From contig QZVU01000003.1 in NCBI GenBank assembly GCA_003602285.1, forward strand, positions 62,001-126,000: a DNA stretch of 64,000 nucleotides, written 5' to 3'. Under the pieces are notes generated by a model that was given only the letters and a program-made list of their open reading frames with translations, was not told the origin of the DNA and did not search any database. This DNA is from Arthrobacter frigidicola. Its GTDB lineage: Bacteria; Actinomycetota; Actinomycetes; Actinomycetales; Micrococcaceae. Numbering within the stretch: the stretch's first letter is position 1; every line of letters begins with the position of its first letter. Shown here piece by piece: positions 54,508-63,963 of the stretch. The position numbers and the translations under genes are program-made.

Positions 54508-55821
54508 ATGGTCGACTCCACGCGCCGCCAACAACTCATCATCGACACCCTTGTGGAAGCCCATGAGGCACTGATGGAGGCCGATCCTCACGCTTTCCGT
54601 GCCCGGTTCCGGAAGATGGCCGCCGACCCCTACGCGTTCTACCGGGGCAGCGCCGCCCTCTTCTATGCCGACATGGCGGACCTCGACGACCGCTGGGCCG
54701 ACGAGCGCACTAGCCGCGTGTGGATTCACGGTGACCTGCACGCCGCAAACTTCGGCACCTACATGAGCAACGAAGGACGCCTGACCTTCGACGTCAACGA
54801 CTTCGACGAGGCCTACGTGGGCCATTTCTCCTGGGACCTCCGCCGCTTCGCCGCGTCCCTCGCCCTGCTGTGCTGGCAGAAGGCACTGCCCACCCGGGCC
54901 GTGCACGACCTCGCCCGGGTCTACCTTCAGGCCTACCTGGACCGGGTGCGCGACTATGTTCATGCCGAAGACGCCGATTTCGCCTTCGGCCTCTCCAACA
55001 CCGACGGGGCGATCCGCGCCGTCCTGCAGGAGGCCCGGGCCTCGAAACGGACGGTGCTGCTGGACGCCCTGACCCGCATCGAGGACTACGAACGGCACTT
55101 CCGCGAGGACGGTTCCATCCGCACGCTTGAGGAGGCGGAGTACCGGAAGGTCAACGCCGCGTTCGAGGAATACCTGACCACCATTCCCGAGAGCGAACGG
55201 TCCCGGCGGCGGGTGTTCTACCGGGTTAAGGGAATCGTCGGCAAGAAGGGCTTCGGCATTGGCAGTGCGGGCCTGCCGGCCTACAACGTCCTCATCGAAG
55301 GCTTCGACGAGGCCCAGGAAAACGACATCATCCTCGCCATGAAGCAGTCGAACGTCGCCGCGCCCAGCAGGATCGTCTCCGATGAGCGGGTGCGCTCCTA
55401 CTTCATTGACGACGGCCACCGCGCGGTCATCAGCCAGCGCTCACTCCAAACCCACACCGATCCCTTCCTCGGCTACACCACGATCGACGGGGTGTCCTTC
55501 GTCGTCGGCGAACTCTCCCCCTACAAGCGGGACCTTGACTGGGAAGACCTGACGGAGCCGTCCCAGATGGAACCCGTCCTGGCCAGCCTCGGCCAGGCCA
55601 CCGCCAAGATCCACTGTGCCAGCGACGAGGACAGTGACCACGACCTTGTGCCGTTCCGCATCGAAACTGCGATCATTGAGTTACTTGAGGGCCGTGAGGA
55701 GGAGTTCATCGAAGACATCATCGACTTCGCCACGGCCTACGCGGCGGAGGTCCGCCGGGATCATTCATTGTTCGTCGATGCCTTCCGGGAAGGAAAGATC
55801 ACAGCAGTTCCGGCCACCTGA
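54508..55821 (+). CDS. DUF2252 family protein, kinase-like fold
   Basis: 437 residues. It carries WIHGDLHAANFGTY and FDVNDFDEAYVGHF, which resemble the catalytic loop and metal-binding motif of phosphotransferase kinases, and a later VKGIVGKKGFGIGSAGLPAYNVLIEG segment. The family is widespread in actinobacteria and its substrate is unknown. It starts the stress-like block at 54.5-58.2 kb. Only a -10-like element precedes it. Confidence 0.85.
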   Translation: MVDSTRRQQLIIDTLVEAHEALMEADPHAFRARFRKMAADPYAFYRGSAALFYADMADLDDRWADERTSRVWIHGDLHAANFGTYMSNEGRLTFDVNDFDEAYVGHFSWDLRRFAASLALLCWQKALPTRAVHDLARVYLQAYLDRVRDYVHAEDADFAFGLSNTDGAIRAVLQEARASKRTVLLDALTRIEDYERHFREDGSIRTLEEAEYRKVNAAFEEYLTTIPESERSRRRVFYRVKGIVGKKGFGIGSAGLPAYNVLIEGFDEAQENDIILAMKQSNVAAPSRIVSDERVRSYFIDDGHRAVISQRSLQTHTDPFLGYTTIDGVSFVVGELSPYKRDLDWEDLTEPSQMEPVLASLGQATAKIHCASDEDSDHDLVPFRIETAIIELLEGREEEFIEDIIDFATAYAAEVRRDHSLFVDAFREGKITAVPAT

Positions 55822-55907
55822 ACCTTCCCCAGCAGAGCGAAAATCAACCTATTGCGCGTCGTCCGGCCTGCCGTGCCGCCCGTCCGCAGATCCGAGGAGA
55901 ATTGCCA

Positions 55908-56279
55908 ATGACCGTTCAGACCCACACCCCCGGCAGGAAACAGTGGCGCCTCGTCCTGCTCGCCGTGCCGTTCGCCGCCCTGCTGGGAGCGTGTGCCCAG
56001 GTCGAGGACACAGCCCGGGACGCCGTGTCCTCGGCAGCGACCGCCGCGGCAGGTGAGGTCAAGGAGCAGATCTGCAAGGTGACCGAGGATGGCCTGGTCA
56101 GTGTGCGGGATAAGGAACTCCTCGGCGGCCTCATCGGTCCCGCTCGAACCGCCGGGGTACCCGAGGAGATCCTGGCGCCGGCGGATCGGTTGGCCGAGTC
56201 CGGCGACGCGGTGCCCGACGACGCCCTGTCCGAACTACGTGGAGCATGCGGACAGGAACCGGAGCCCTCCGCCACCTGA
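55908..56279 (+). CDS. Small putative lipoprotein
   Basis: 123 residues from the ATG at 55908, preceded by GAGGAG. A basic start (GRKQWR) and a hydrophobic segment lead to LLGAC, a lipobox with the cysteine at about residue 28. The remaining about 95 residues are acidic and helical (VEDTARDAVSSAATAAAGEV) with no recognised domain. It lies 86 bp after DUF2252 and may be in the same transcript. Function unknown. Confidence 0.65.
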   Translation: MTVQTHTPGRKQWRLVLLAVPFAALLGACAQVEDTARDAVSSAATAAAGEVKEQICKVTEDGLVSVRDKELLGGLIGPARTAGVPEEILAPADRLAESGDAVPDDALSELRGACGQEPEPSAT

Positions 56280-56372
56280 CCTCGGCCACCTGACCAAGGT
56301 CCGGTGCAAGTCGAATCTGGCCTCTGGGATATGTCTTGACCGGGCCTGCACCGTCGATCATCCTTGAATCTA

Positions 56373-56386
56373 CTAAGCATGCTTAG
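56373..56386. promoter_or_regulatory. Perfect 14-bp palindrome CTAAGCATGCTTAG
   Basis: Exact self-complementary 14-mer in the 255-bp gap before the DUF6098 gene, in a locally AT-rich stretch, about 150 bp upstream of the start codon. It looks like a dimeric-protein operator or part of a promoter. The binding protein is unknown. Confidence 0.5.
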
Positions 56387-56534
56387 GAATTCATCGGAGG
56401 GCCTCGAACAGCGTCATGGCGGGCACTCGGTGACGGATTGCCGAACACCGGAGCGCCACGCTCCTTGGCGACTTCCGGGGTGTGAATCGGGCCGACCCGG
56501 ACATCCTTTCGATGGGCGGACTCGAAAGGCGGCA

Positions 56535-56957
56535 ATGACAACCACAGGGAAAGAACACCTCGTGAAGGACCTGGCCGAACTCGAGCGCCTGGTCACGACG
56601 GTGGACGGCGTTTGCCTGCGCTACTCGAAAGGGTTCGGGGCCGACGCAGGCTCACAGAGCACCGACACCGAAAGCGGGCTGGCACTCCCCGGCCTCTCGG
56701 TGAACCCACTCACTCCGGAAGCCTGGTGGACCCGCCCGCTGGCGGACTGGCTGGCCCGCCAGATCTGCCAGTACAAGCACCTGAGCGAGCGGCGGGACCG
56801 CCATGCCTGGATCCTGACTGGAACCTGCGCCGGCCGCGGACCGGACTGCGAGCCCCTCCTGACCGACATCCGTCCCCTCGGGCGGCTCGATTCAGCCGTC
56901 CTTGAAGAGGCAGAGCGCATCTACGAGGAGCGGTTTCGGGCCCGTCAGGGGCCGTAG
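56535..56957 (+). CDS. DUF6098 family protein
   Basis: 140 residues starting MTTTGKEHLVKDLAELERLV. It has the family order: VCLRYSKG, an ESGLALPGLSVNPLTPE segment, WLARQICQYKHL and WILTGTCAGRGPDCEPLL. I recall DUF6098 as a small soluble actinobacterial family of unknown function. The start was chosen at 56535; in-frame ATGs further upstream lie over the palindrome and give a non-conserved basic extension. Confidence 0.68.
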   Translation: MTTTGKEHLVKDLAELERLVTTVDGVCLRYSKGFGADAGSQSTDTESGLALPGLSVNPLTPEAWWTRPLADWLARQICQYKHLSERRDRHAWILTGTCAGRGPDCEPLLTDIRPLGRLDSAVLEEAERIYEERFRARQGP

Positions 56958-57094
56958 CGGGGTCAGTTCCGCGCGTCGGGGGAACTGACTGGGAAATTAA
57001 TAAGCCTCCTGATCTTTCGCTTTCCTGACTTCCCATCTACACTAGGAAAACCGGTCGAGCAGGAGGCCTGTGGCCCCTCGACCATGGAGTCCTC

Positions 57095-57712
57095 ATGAAC
57101 AACGCTCTGCATGTTCATTTCCCCACGTCCGACCTCGACGCCCCTTCCGCACTGTGGGGACACGCCCCCCAGCCGGCGGCTGTGTCCGGCTCGTCCGCAG
57201 GCGAAGTCCAGTTCCCCACGGACCTTTCCGCGCTGTCCACCCGGCAGTTGCGCACCATGTGCAACCAGACCTACCAACTCATGGACACCGCGTACCCACC
57301 GCTTGAGGTGCGGGAGCGTTACGAGGCCCTTGTCGAGGAGTTGGAACACAGGGAGCAGACGGCGCAGGCTCCGGTACCGGTGGAGACGACGGGCCAGCGG
57401 GGGACCTTTCGTGACAACGTGCTGTACTCGCGGTTCGAGCTGTACCGGGACGGCCTGATGGCCGGGTACGTGAAATACGAGCTGCGCGGCGGGGAAGTCC
57501 TGCTGATCCAGGCAGTCATTGACCGCAGGTTCCGCTCCATGGGACTCGAGCCCGTGCTGATGCAGTCGGTGCTGATGAACGCCCACCGCCGGCGCCTCGA
57601 TATCGCACCCTACTGCGCCGAATCCCAGGAGTTCCTGCGGGAGAACCCCCAGTTCCTGCGCCTGCTCCTCCCCCATCAGCGCGACCGGTTCCTCGCCGCT
57701 GCCGGCGGGTGA
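57095..57712 (+). CDS. GNAT_CG-type (PF14542-like) acetyltransferase with N-terminal extension
   Basis: 205 residues. The C-terminal part (about 112-195) matches the short GNAT type: YSRFELYRDGLMAGYVKYEL, then LLIQAVIDRRFRSMGLEPVL (seen in pieces) and IAPYCAESQEFLRENPQF with the typical Pro-x-Cys. The normal RGxGxG loop is altered to RSMGLE. About 110 N-terminal residues are extra, with a small helical region. A GGAG site precedes the ATG. A 7-bp inverted repeat (57053-57059 with 57077-57083) lies in the leader. Confidence 0.72.
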   Translation: MNNALHVHFPTSDLDAPSALWGHAPQPAAVSGSSAGEVQFPTDLSALSTRQLRTMCNQTYQLMDTAYPPLEVRERYEALVEELEHREQTAQAPVPVETTGQRGTFRDNVLYSRFELYRDGLMAGYVKYELRGGEVLLIQAVIDRRFRSMGLEPVLMQSVLMNAHRRRLDIAPYCAESQEFLRENPQFLRLLLPHQRDRFLAAAGG

Positions 57713-57890
57713 GCAGGGCGCCGGCCGCTCATTCTTGAGGTAAATCATAGGGTTTCCGCGGGGGCTCCTTGAGGTGCGGGGAACACAATGGGAGAGTACG
57801 GAAAGCAGGAGTCCCGAAGAACGGGTCAGGGGGGCCTTTAGGCAGGGGCGCCGGCCGCTTTCGCCGCCGACTCACCCAAGGGACAGATCC

Positions 57891-58226
57891 ATGCAGCATC
57901 AGCGCACCTTCGAGGCCCTCGAATGTTCCGGCCTGTCCCTCGGTGAGGTCGTCCAGCACTACCTGAACATGGGCGGCTCGATGGACGAGCTTGAGGTCGA
58001 TGCCTACCTGCATGGGTTGATTCAGCTCCCCGCGCAGGAGCGCGACTGCATCTCGCAGGCCGTCAATGAACTGATCGATGATATGTTCGCGGGCGCAAGC
58101 TACCACTGCTGCCGCGCCCCTTACAGCCCTGAACACCGCTCCAACCTGCGCTTGCAGTCACCTCCGGCACCACCTGCCAGGTTGAGGTCCCGCCTGCGGC
58201 TGCGACCCACCCGCGTCGACAGCTGA
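57891..58226 (+). CDS. Small conserved actinobacterial protein
   Basis: 111 residues from an ATG at 57891, preceded by AAGGGA. The first about 65 residues are well-structured and helical (QRTFEALECSGLSLGEVVQHYL, then ELEVDAYLHGLIQLPAQERDCISQAVNELID, both split here). The last about 35 residues are basic and Pro/Arg-rich. I recall similar proteins in Arthrobacter without a known role. A near-repeat of 21 bp covers its stop (58208-58228) and recurs at 58261-58281. Confidence 0.6.
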   Translation: MQHQRTFEALECSGLSLGEVVQHYLNMGGSMDELEVDAYLHGLIQLPAQERDCISQAVNELIDDMFAGASYHCCRAPYSPEHRSNLRLQSPPAPPARLRSRLRLRPTRVDS

Positions 58227-58281
58227 CCGCCGCCCGCTCCCTGCGGCGGCGCTCATGGGCCACCCGCTTCGACAGCTGACC
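58208..58281. repeat. 21-bp direct repeat flanking the gap before the ANTAR gene
   Basis: 58208-58228 and 58261-58281 are alike in 20 of 21 bases (CACCCGC-G/T-TCGACAGCTGACC). The first copy carries the stop of the small protein. The second copy is in the gap before the convergent GAF-ANTAR stop. Confidence 0.7.
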
Positions 58282-58289
58282 ACTTGGCG

Positions 58290-59069
<780 letters not shown>

Positions 59070-59484
59070 CGTCCGCCCTCACGTCGCTGCTCCCGTTCTG
59101 GTCATCTGCCGCCGCCGACCCACGTCCCCGCCATCTGCGCAGTCGACCGTAGGACGATCCCCGGCGCACTGGTTGCTGCAACGTTGGACATTGGAATCTG
59201 GGTGGGCTGGAGCCACCCGGCGCGCCGCCCATGCCCGCTCCCGGCGGAGCGTGCACCTCCGTGCAGGCGGGCCGGTGTCCGACCGGTGCCCTTCTGTTGA
59301 TTTCCCGACTCTACTCCCCGCCGTCAACCCGGCCGCCCCGAATGCCGCTGTATTTCCATGGATTTCAAGCAGGGGCAGGAGCCTGCGCCCGCTGATCCGG
59401 CGCTGAACGATGCAGGGGCCCGCCGGGCCCTGCGGCAAAACCATTCCGGCGCCCGGGCATCCCGGCGGGGTACGGCGACAGCCG
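59070..59484. other. 415-bp intergenic region between bkdC and the ANTAR gene
   Basis: No frame looks coding. The region holds the upstream sequence of the GAF-ANTAR gene at its left and a hairpin near its right end that can end the bkd transcript. No two-hairpin ANTAR-target pattern could be identified by eye. Confidence 0.55.
59412..59433 (-). terminator. GC-rich hairpin after bkdC
   Basis: GCAGGGGCCCG and CGGGCCCTGC pair as one stem, with a single bulged base, 52 bp past the bkdC stop. There is no T-tract, so it may be a Rho-dependent or stability element. Confidence 0.45.
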
Positions 59485-61011
59485 TCACACCATCGTGAGG
59501 ACCATCCCCGGGTCGGCCAGGATCGCGCCGACGTCGGCGAGGAACCGCGAACCCTGCTCGCCGTCGACCAGCCGGTGGTCGAAGGAGAGGCTAAGGGTCA
59601 TGACGGACCGCAGAGCAATCTGCCCTCCGTATTCCCAGGGCATGCGGCGGACGGCGCCCATGGCAAGGATCGCAGCCTCCCCGGGGTTGAGGATCGGCGT
59701 TCCGGCGTCGATGCCGAAGACACCGATGTTCGTAATGGAGATGGTGCCGCCCGAAAGATCCGCAGGACCCGTCTTGCCGGCACGCGCGCGCTCGGTGAGG
59801 CCTGTCAGCGCTCCGGCCAGTTCCAGCAGGCTGAGCTCCTGGGCGTCCTTGATATTGGGCACCAGCAGTCCCCGCGGGGTTGCGGCCGCGATGCCGAGGT
59901 TCACGTAGTTGAACTGCACGATGTCCCCGGCGGCTTCGTCCCAGCGGGAGTTCAGCGTCGGGTTGCGCTGGAGGGCGATGCACAGAGCCTTTGCGACGAT
60001 CGTCAGCGGCGTGATCCGCACGCCCGCAAAGGCCTTCGATTCCTTGACCCGGCCGATGAGTTCCATGGTGGGTGTGACGTCGATGGTCAGGAATTCGGTC
60101 ACGTGCGGCGCGGTGAAGGCGCTGGCCACCATGGCCGCCGCCGTGTGCTTGCGCATCCCCTTGATCGGTGTGCGCGTCTCCCGGGCGGTGTCCTGCGCTC
60201 CGGCCGGTATGAAGGTGGCCGGTGAGGAGATGACCGATGCCGGCGCAACGCCGCCGCCGGTGCCCACGCCGTCGGATGCGGAAGCCACCTGCGCGGCGGC
60301 CAGGACGTCGTCTCGGGTGATCAGCCCACCGGGCCCGGTTCCCGGAACCCCCTCGAGGCGGATGCCCAGATCGCGCGCCAGCTTCCGCACCGGAGGAGTC
60401 GAGCGCGGACGCTCGCCGCTGATCGTTCGGACCGGGGTGGCGGGGAGCGGACCGGCCGGTTCGAGGACAGGCGCCACGGGCACGGCCTCGAATGCAGGGC
60501 GGGCAGGAACGGCAGGAACGGCAGGAACGGCCTCAATCATCGGTGCGGATCCGGCCCTTTCGGCCAAACCCGGAAGGGCGGACCCTCCGGCCGGATTCAA
60601 GCCACCCGACAGCTGGGACGCGAAGCGCCGGGCACGCCGTTCGGGCCGCCCGCCCTTCTCCACAGCTGCACCGTATCCCACAAGGTTCGGCTCACGTTTG
60701 GCAGGGGCTCCGGTATCCCCGCCGGACGCGGCGCTCCCGGTGGACGGCGGCGCTCCGGCGGGCCCGGCCACCTCGAAGGACACCAGCGGCGCGCCGACCT
60801 CGACCACGGTGCCGGGCTGTTCGTGAAGCTCGGCGATGACGCCTGCGTAGGGCGATGGCAGTTCGACCACGGCCTTCGCGGTCTCCACATCGGCAATGAT
60901 CTGGTTCAGCTCGACGGTGTCCCCCACCGCCACATGCCAGCTGACGATTTCAGATTCCGTGAGGCCTTCGCCCAGGTCCGGAAGCCGGAACTCCTTGATC
61001 ACGCCTGCCAC
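59485..61011 (-). CDS. bkdC: Branched-chain 2-oxoacid dehydrogenase E2 (dihydrolipoyl acyltransferase)
   Basis: 508 residues. The N-terminal lipoyl domain has DVETAKAVVELPSPYAG with the lipoyl lysine at K46. A Pro/Ala/Gly-rich linker follows, then a peripheral-subunit-binding domain at about 210-245 (PPVRKLARDLGI). The catalytic acyltransferase domain ends with SFDHRLVDGEQ (H479, D483). One lipoyl domain is normal for this type. The GTG start at 61011 shares one base with the bkdB stop (TAGTG). Confidence 0.93.
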   Translation of the reverse strand: MAGVIKEFRLPDLGEGLTESEIVSWHVAVGDTVELNQIIADVETAKAVVELPSPYAGVIAELHEQPGTVVEVGAPLVSFEVAGPAGAPPSTGSAASGGDTGAPAKREPNLVGYGAAVEKGGRPERRARRFASQLSGGLNPAGGSALPGLAERAGSAPMIEAVPAVPAVPARPAFEAVPVAPVLEPAGPLPATPVRTISGERPRSTPPVRKLARDLGIRLEGVPGTGPGGLITRDDVLAAAQVASASDGVGTGGGVAPASVISSPATFIPAGAQDTARETRTPIKGMRKHTAAAMVASAFTAPHVTEFLTIDVTPTMELIGRVKESKAFAGVRITPLTIVAKALCIALQRNPTLNSRWDEAAGDIVQFNYVNLGIAAATPRGLLVPNIKDAQELSLLELAGALTGLTERARAGKTGPADLSGGTISITNIGVFGIDAGTPILNPGEAAILAMGAVRRMPWEYGGQIALRSVMTLSLSFDHRLVDGEQGSRFLADVGAILADPGMVLTMV

Positions 61012-62018
61012 TACCTTTCAAGTCCGCTCAGTGAATTGGGCCGGCCGAGCACGCGGTCGACGCCGTCGAGGATGCGGTCGAGGTCCGGCAGATGGTGGAA
61101 TTCGAGCTTGGAGTACGGATAGGGGATGTCGAACCCCGTGACCCGGACCGGTGCGTGCTCGAGGTGGTAGAAGCACCGCTCGGTGATGCTCGCGGCGATC
61201 TCCGCTCCGAGTCCGCCGGACTGCGCGGCCTCATGGGTGATGACGAGACGCCCGGTCTTCCGCACGGAGGCTTCGACGGTCTCGAAGTCGATGGGTGCCA
61301 GCGAGCGCAGGTCGATGACCTCCACGGAAACGCCGTCGTCGCCGGCGGCCACCGCGGCGTCGCGCGCGGTGGGAACCAGCGGTCCGTAGGTCACCAGGGT
61401 GACGTCGGAGCCCTCTGTGACAACGCGCGCCTTCTCCATGCTTGAGGCCGCCGGGTCGGAGCCCTCGTCGACCTCGCCCTTGACGTGGTAGCGGCGCTTG
61501 GGCTCGAAGTACAGCACAGGGTCATCGGAGCTGATGGCCTGCTGGATCATCGTGTAGGCGTCCTGCGGGTTCGACGGGCTGATCACGCGCAGGCCGGAGG
61601 TGTGGGTGAAGTACGCCTCGGGTGATTCCGAGTGGTGCTCCGGGGACCCGATGCCGCCGCCGAAGGGAACCCGGATGGTGATCGGCATCTTCACCGCGCC
61701 CTGGGTGCGGTAGTGGATCTTCGCGACCTGGCAGACGATCTGGTCGAACGCCGGGTAGATGAAGCCGTCGAACTGGATCTCGACGACGGGCCGGTAGCCG
61801 CGGTAGGCCATACCGACGGCGGTGCCCATGATCCCCGCCTCGGCGAGCGGAGTGTCAAGGACCCGGTGGGCGCCGAAATCCTTCTGCAGCCCGTCGGTGA
61901 TGCGGAAGACGCCGCCCAGCTTGCCGATGTCCTCGCCCATGAGGATCACCTTGGGATCGTTGTCCATGGCCCGGCGCAGGCCCGCGTTGATCGCGCGGCC
62001 GAAGGTAAGAGTGGACAT
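61011..62018 (-). CDS. bkdB: Branched-chain 2-oxoacid dehydrogenase E1 beta subunit
   Basis: 335 residues of transketolase-like fold. Landmarks are ILMGEDIGKLGGVFRIT, DTPLAEAGIMGTAVGMAYRG, PFGGGIGSPEHHSESPEAYF and the C-terminal HEAAQSGGLGAEIAASI. It forms the thiamine-diphosphate heterotetramer with BkdA. Its ATG overlaps the bkdA stop (TGATG), so all three subunits are translationally coupled. Confidence 0.94.
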   Translation of the reverse strand: MSTLTFGRAINAGLRRAMDNDPKVILMGEDIGKLGGVFRITDGLQKDFGAHRVLDTPLAEAGIMGTAVGMAYRGYRPVVEIQFDGFIYPAFDQIVCQVAKIHYRTQGAVKMPITIRVPFGGGIGSPEHHSESPEAYFTHTSGLRVISPSNPQDAYTMIQQAISSDDPVLYFEPKRRYHVKGEVDEGSDPAASSMEKARVVTEGSDVTLVTYGPLVPTARDAAVAAGDDGVSVEVIDLRSLAPIDFETVEASVRKTGRLVITHEAAQSGGLGAEIAASITERCFYHLEHAPVRVTGFDIPYPYSKLEFHHLPDLDRILDGVDRVLGRPNSLSGLER

Positions 62019-63157
62019 CAGGAGCTCCCGTCGGAGGATGCGCTGTCGGCAAAGGATGAAAGGTACCGCTCGTAATGGTCCTGCTGGCGGTCGAGCCAGG
62101 AATTCGGGGTGCTGTAGACGTGCTTGAACACGTCCGACGGTGCCGGCTCGGGCATGCCCAGGCAGCCGGCGCGCAGTTCTGCGGCGACGGCGTCGGCCTT
62201 GGCCTTCACGGCGGCAGTGAAGGCCTCGTCGAACAGACCTCGGGAGTCGAGGTGCGCCTCGAGGCGCTTCAGCGGGTCCTTCGCCGCCCAGTCCTCGAGC
62301 TCGTTGGCGTCGCGGTACCGGGTGGGGTCGTCCGCGGTGGTGTGCGGGCCCATCCGGTAGGTGACCGCCTCGATGAAGGTCGGGCCGCCGCCGGAGCGTG
62401 CCCGGGCGAGGGCCTGACGGGTGACGGCGAGGCAGGCGAGCACGTCGTTGCCGTCAACCCGCACGGACGGGATGCCGAAGCCGGGGGCGCGGTTGGCAAT
62501 CGGCACGTGGGCCTGGAGACCGACCGGCTCGGAGATGGCCCAGTGGTTGTTCTGGCAGAAAAAGATGACCGGGGCCTGGAAGCTCGCTGCGAAGACCATC
62601 GCCTCGTTGACGTCGCCCTGGCTGGTGGCGCCGTCGCCGAAGTAGGTGACTGCCACGGCGTCGTCGCCGTCGTTGAGGACGCCCATCGCGTAGCCAGTGG
62701 CGTGGAGGGTCTGCGCTCCGATGATGACCTGGGGCGTGGCCATATTGATGGCGAAGGGGTCCCAGCCGGAGGAGGCGTTGCCGCGCCAGACGCGCAGGAT
62801 GTCGGTGAGGTCCACTCCCCTGCAGTAGGCGACGGCGTTCTCGCGGTAACTCGAGAAGACGAAGTCGTCGCTGCGCAGCGCGCGGCCCGAGCCGATCTGC
62901 GCCGCCTCCTGACCGAGCAGCGGCGGCCAGAGGGCCAGTTCACCCTGGCGCTGGAGCGCCGTGGCCTCCGAATCGATCCTGCGGACGACGACCATGTCCT
63001 CGTAGAGGCCCTGCAGCGCCGCGCCGTCGATGTCGGCGACCAGCGCGTCGTAGGCCGGTTCCGGAACGCGGACGCCGTCGGCGGTGATCAGCTGGATGAG
63101 TCCGGAGCCTGGCTCCCCCGGGCCACCGGGAACGGATTCGATGTTTTTCAGGGCCAC
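62018..63157 (-). CDS. bkdA: Branched-chain 2-oxoacid dehydrogenase E1 alpha subunit
   Basis: 379 residues. The thiamine-diphosphate motif GDGATSQGDVNEAM ... NN ends in FFCQNNHW, and SSYRENAVAYCRGV and YRMGPHTTADDPTRYR hold the phosphate and regulatory loops. The TADDP sequence matches branched-chain-type E1, not pyruvate E1. The start is taken as GTG at 63157. It is the first gene of the bkdABC operon and is divergent from an Lrp-type regulator. Confidence 0.93.
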   Translation of the reverse strand: MALKNIESVPGGPGEPGSGLIQLITADGVRVPEPAYDALVADIDGAALQGLYEDMVVVRRIDSEATALQRQGELALWPPLLGQEAAQIGSGRALRSDDFVFSSYRENAVAYCRGVDLTDILRVWRGNASSGWDPFAINMATPQVIIGAQTLHATGYAMGVLNDGDDAVAVTYFGDGATSQGDVNEAMVFAASFQAPVIFFCQNNHWAISEPVGLQAHVPIANRAPGFGIPSVRVDGNDVLACLAVTRQALARARSGGGPTFIEAVTYRMGPHTTADDPTRYRDANELEDWAAKDPLKRLEAHLDSRGLFDEAFTAAVKAKADAVAAELRAGCLGMPEPAPSDVFKHVYSTPNSWLDRQQDHYERYLSSFADSASSDGSS

Positions 63158-63295
63158 AATTGCACTTCGCCTTCACTGTCAGGCCGGTCCGTCCGCGGCG
63201 CCGCAGCACCTCCAGGACACCCCGGGCGCCATTACCCGAAGTACCTGTGACACTACTCACACACCACAGGTGGCACAACCGAAATGTTGTTCACT

Positions 63296-63308
63296 GAGCA
63301 TTATGCTC
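63296..63308. promoter_or_regulatory. Candidate Lrp/BkdR operator
   Basis: GAGCATTATGCTC is a perfect 13-bp palindrome (6-bp arms, central T) in the 188-bp gap between divergent bkdA and the Lrp gene, in an AT-richer stretch. It is 24 bp upstream of a TAGCGT hexamer serving the Lrp gene. Confidence 0.55.
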
Positions 63309-63331
63309 TATTCCGCGCGGTCCGGGCGTGT

Positions 63332-63337
63332 TAGCGT
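63332..63337 (+). promoter_or_regulatory. Candidate -10 of the Lrp gene
   Basis: TAGCGT followed by 8 nt and the ATG at 63346, without a ribosome site. This suggests a leaderless or nearly leaderless mRNA. Confidence 0.38.
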
Positions 63338-63345
63338 TGCGCAGT

Positions 63346-63822
63346 ATGCAACCCCTTGATGGCACCGATCTCCGCCTGCTCCTCGCGATGGCCAAGGACC
63401 CCCGGCGGACCGTCGTCGCCCTTGCCGAAAAACTCGGCCTCTCCCGCAATACGGTGCAGGCACGCATGACCCGGCTTGAGCAGAAATCGGTCTTCCTCTC
63501 CTTCGAACGGCGCATCAATCCCGCCGCCCTGGGCTATCCCCTGATGGCCTTCATCCACGTGCATGTCCAGCAGCAGAAGCTTTCGGAAATCACCGCCAGG
63601 ATCAGCGAGATTCCGGAGGTGATCGAGGCGTACGGCCTCAGCGGGCAGGCCGACATCCTCGTGCGCGTCGTCTCGGCGGACGCCGAGGACCTGTTCCGGG
63701 TGAACGGGAAGATCCTCGCCTGTGACGGCGTCGAGCGCTGCGACACGTCCCTGGCGATGGGTGAACTCATTCCCTTCCGGGTCGAGCCCCTGCTGCACCG
63801 CGGGCCGCGGCAGCCGTCCTGA
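63346..63822 (+). CDS. Lrp/AsnC family regulator, probably of bkdABC
   Basis: 158 residues. An N-terminal helix-turn-helix (MQPLDGTDLRLLLAMAKD, then VVALAEKLGLSRNTVQARMTRLE, parts shown) is followed by a RAM/ligand domain with LMAFIHVHVQQQKL and AYGLSGQADILVRVVSADAEDL. The divergent position beside bkdA and the palindrome between them point to control of the branched-chain dehydrogenase, as BkdR does in other bacteria. The ATG at 63346 is preferred to an upstream start because of the -10 spacing. Confidence 0.88.
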   Translation: MQPLDGTDLRLLLAMAKDPRRTVVALAEKLGLSRNTVQARMTRLEQKSVFLSFERRINPAALGYPLMAFIHVHVQQQKLSEITARISEIPEVIEAYGLSGQADILVRVVSADAEDLFRVNGKILACDGVERCDTSLAMGELIPFRVEPLLHRGPRQPS

Positions 63823-63963
63823 CCAGCGCCCTGCTGGGGCACCTCAGCTCGGCTCCGGCGTTTTCCTTTTGGTTCGCCGCGCCCGGGGATAGGGTCGAAT
63901 TACCGCCGGATGCCGACTTGGGCACCGCACACTGACGGGACCGACTCTGCGAAGGAGTAGACC

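Noticed and set aside
54079-55419. 446-residue minus-strand frame over DUF2252
   Set aside because: Antisense to a gene with HGDLH motifs; its end is made of the low-complexity repeat array.
59079-59444. 121-residue minus-strand frame in the 415-bp gap before bkdC
   Set aside because: Arg/Gly/Ala-rich composition, no ribosome site, no recognisable domain.
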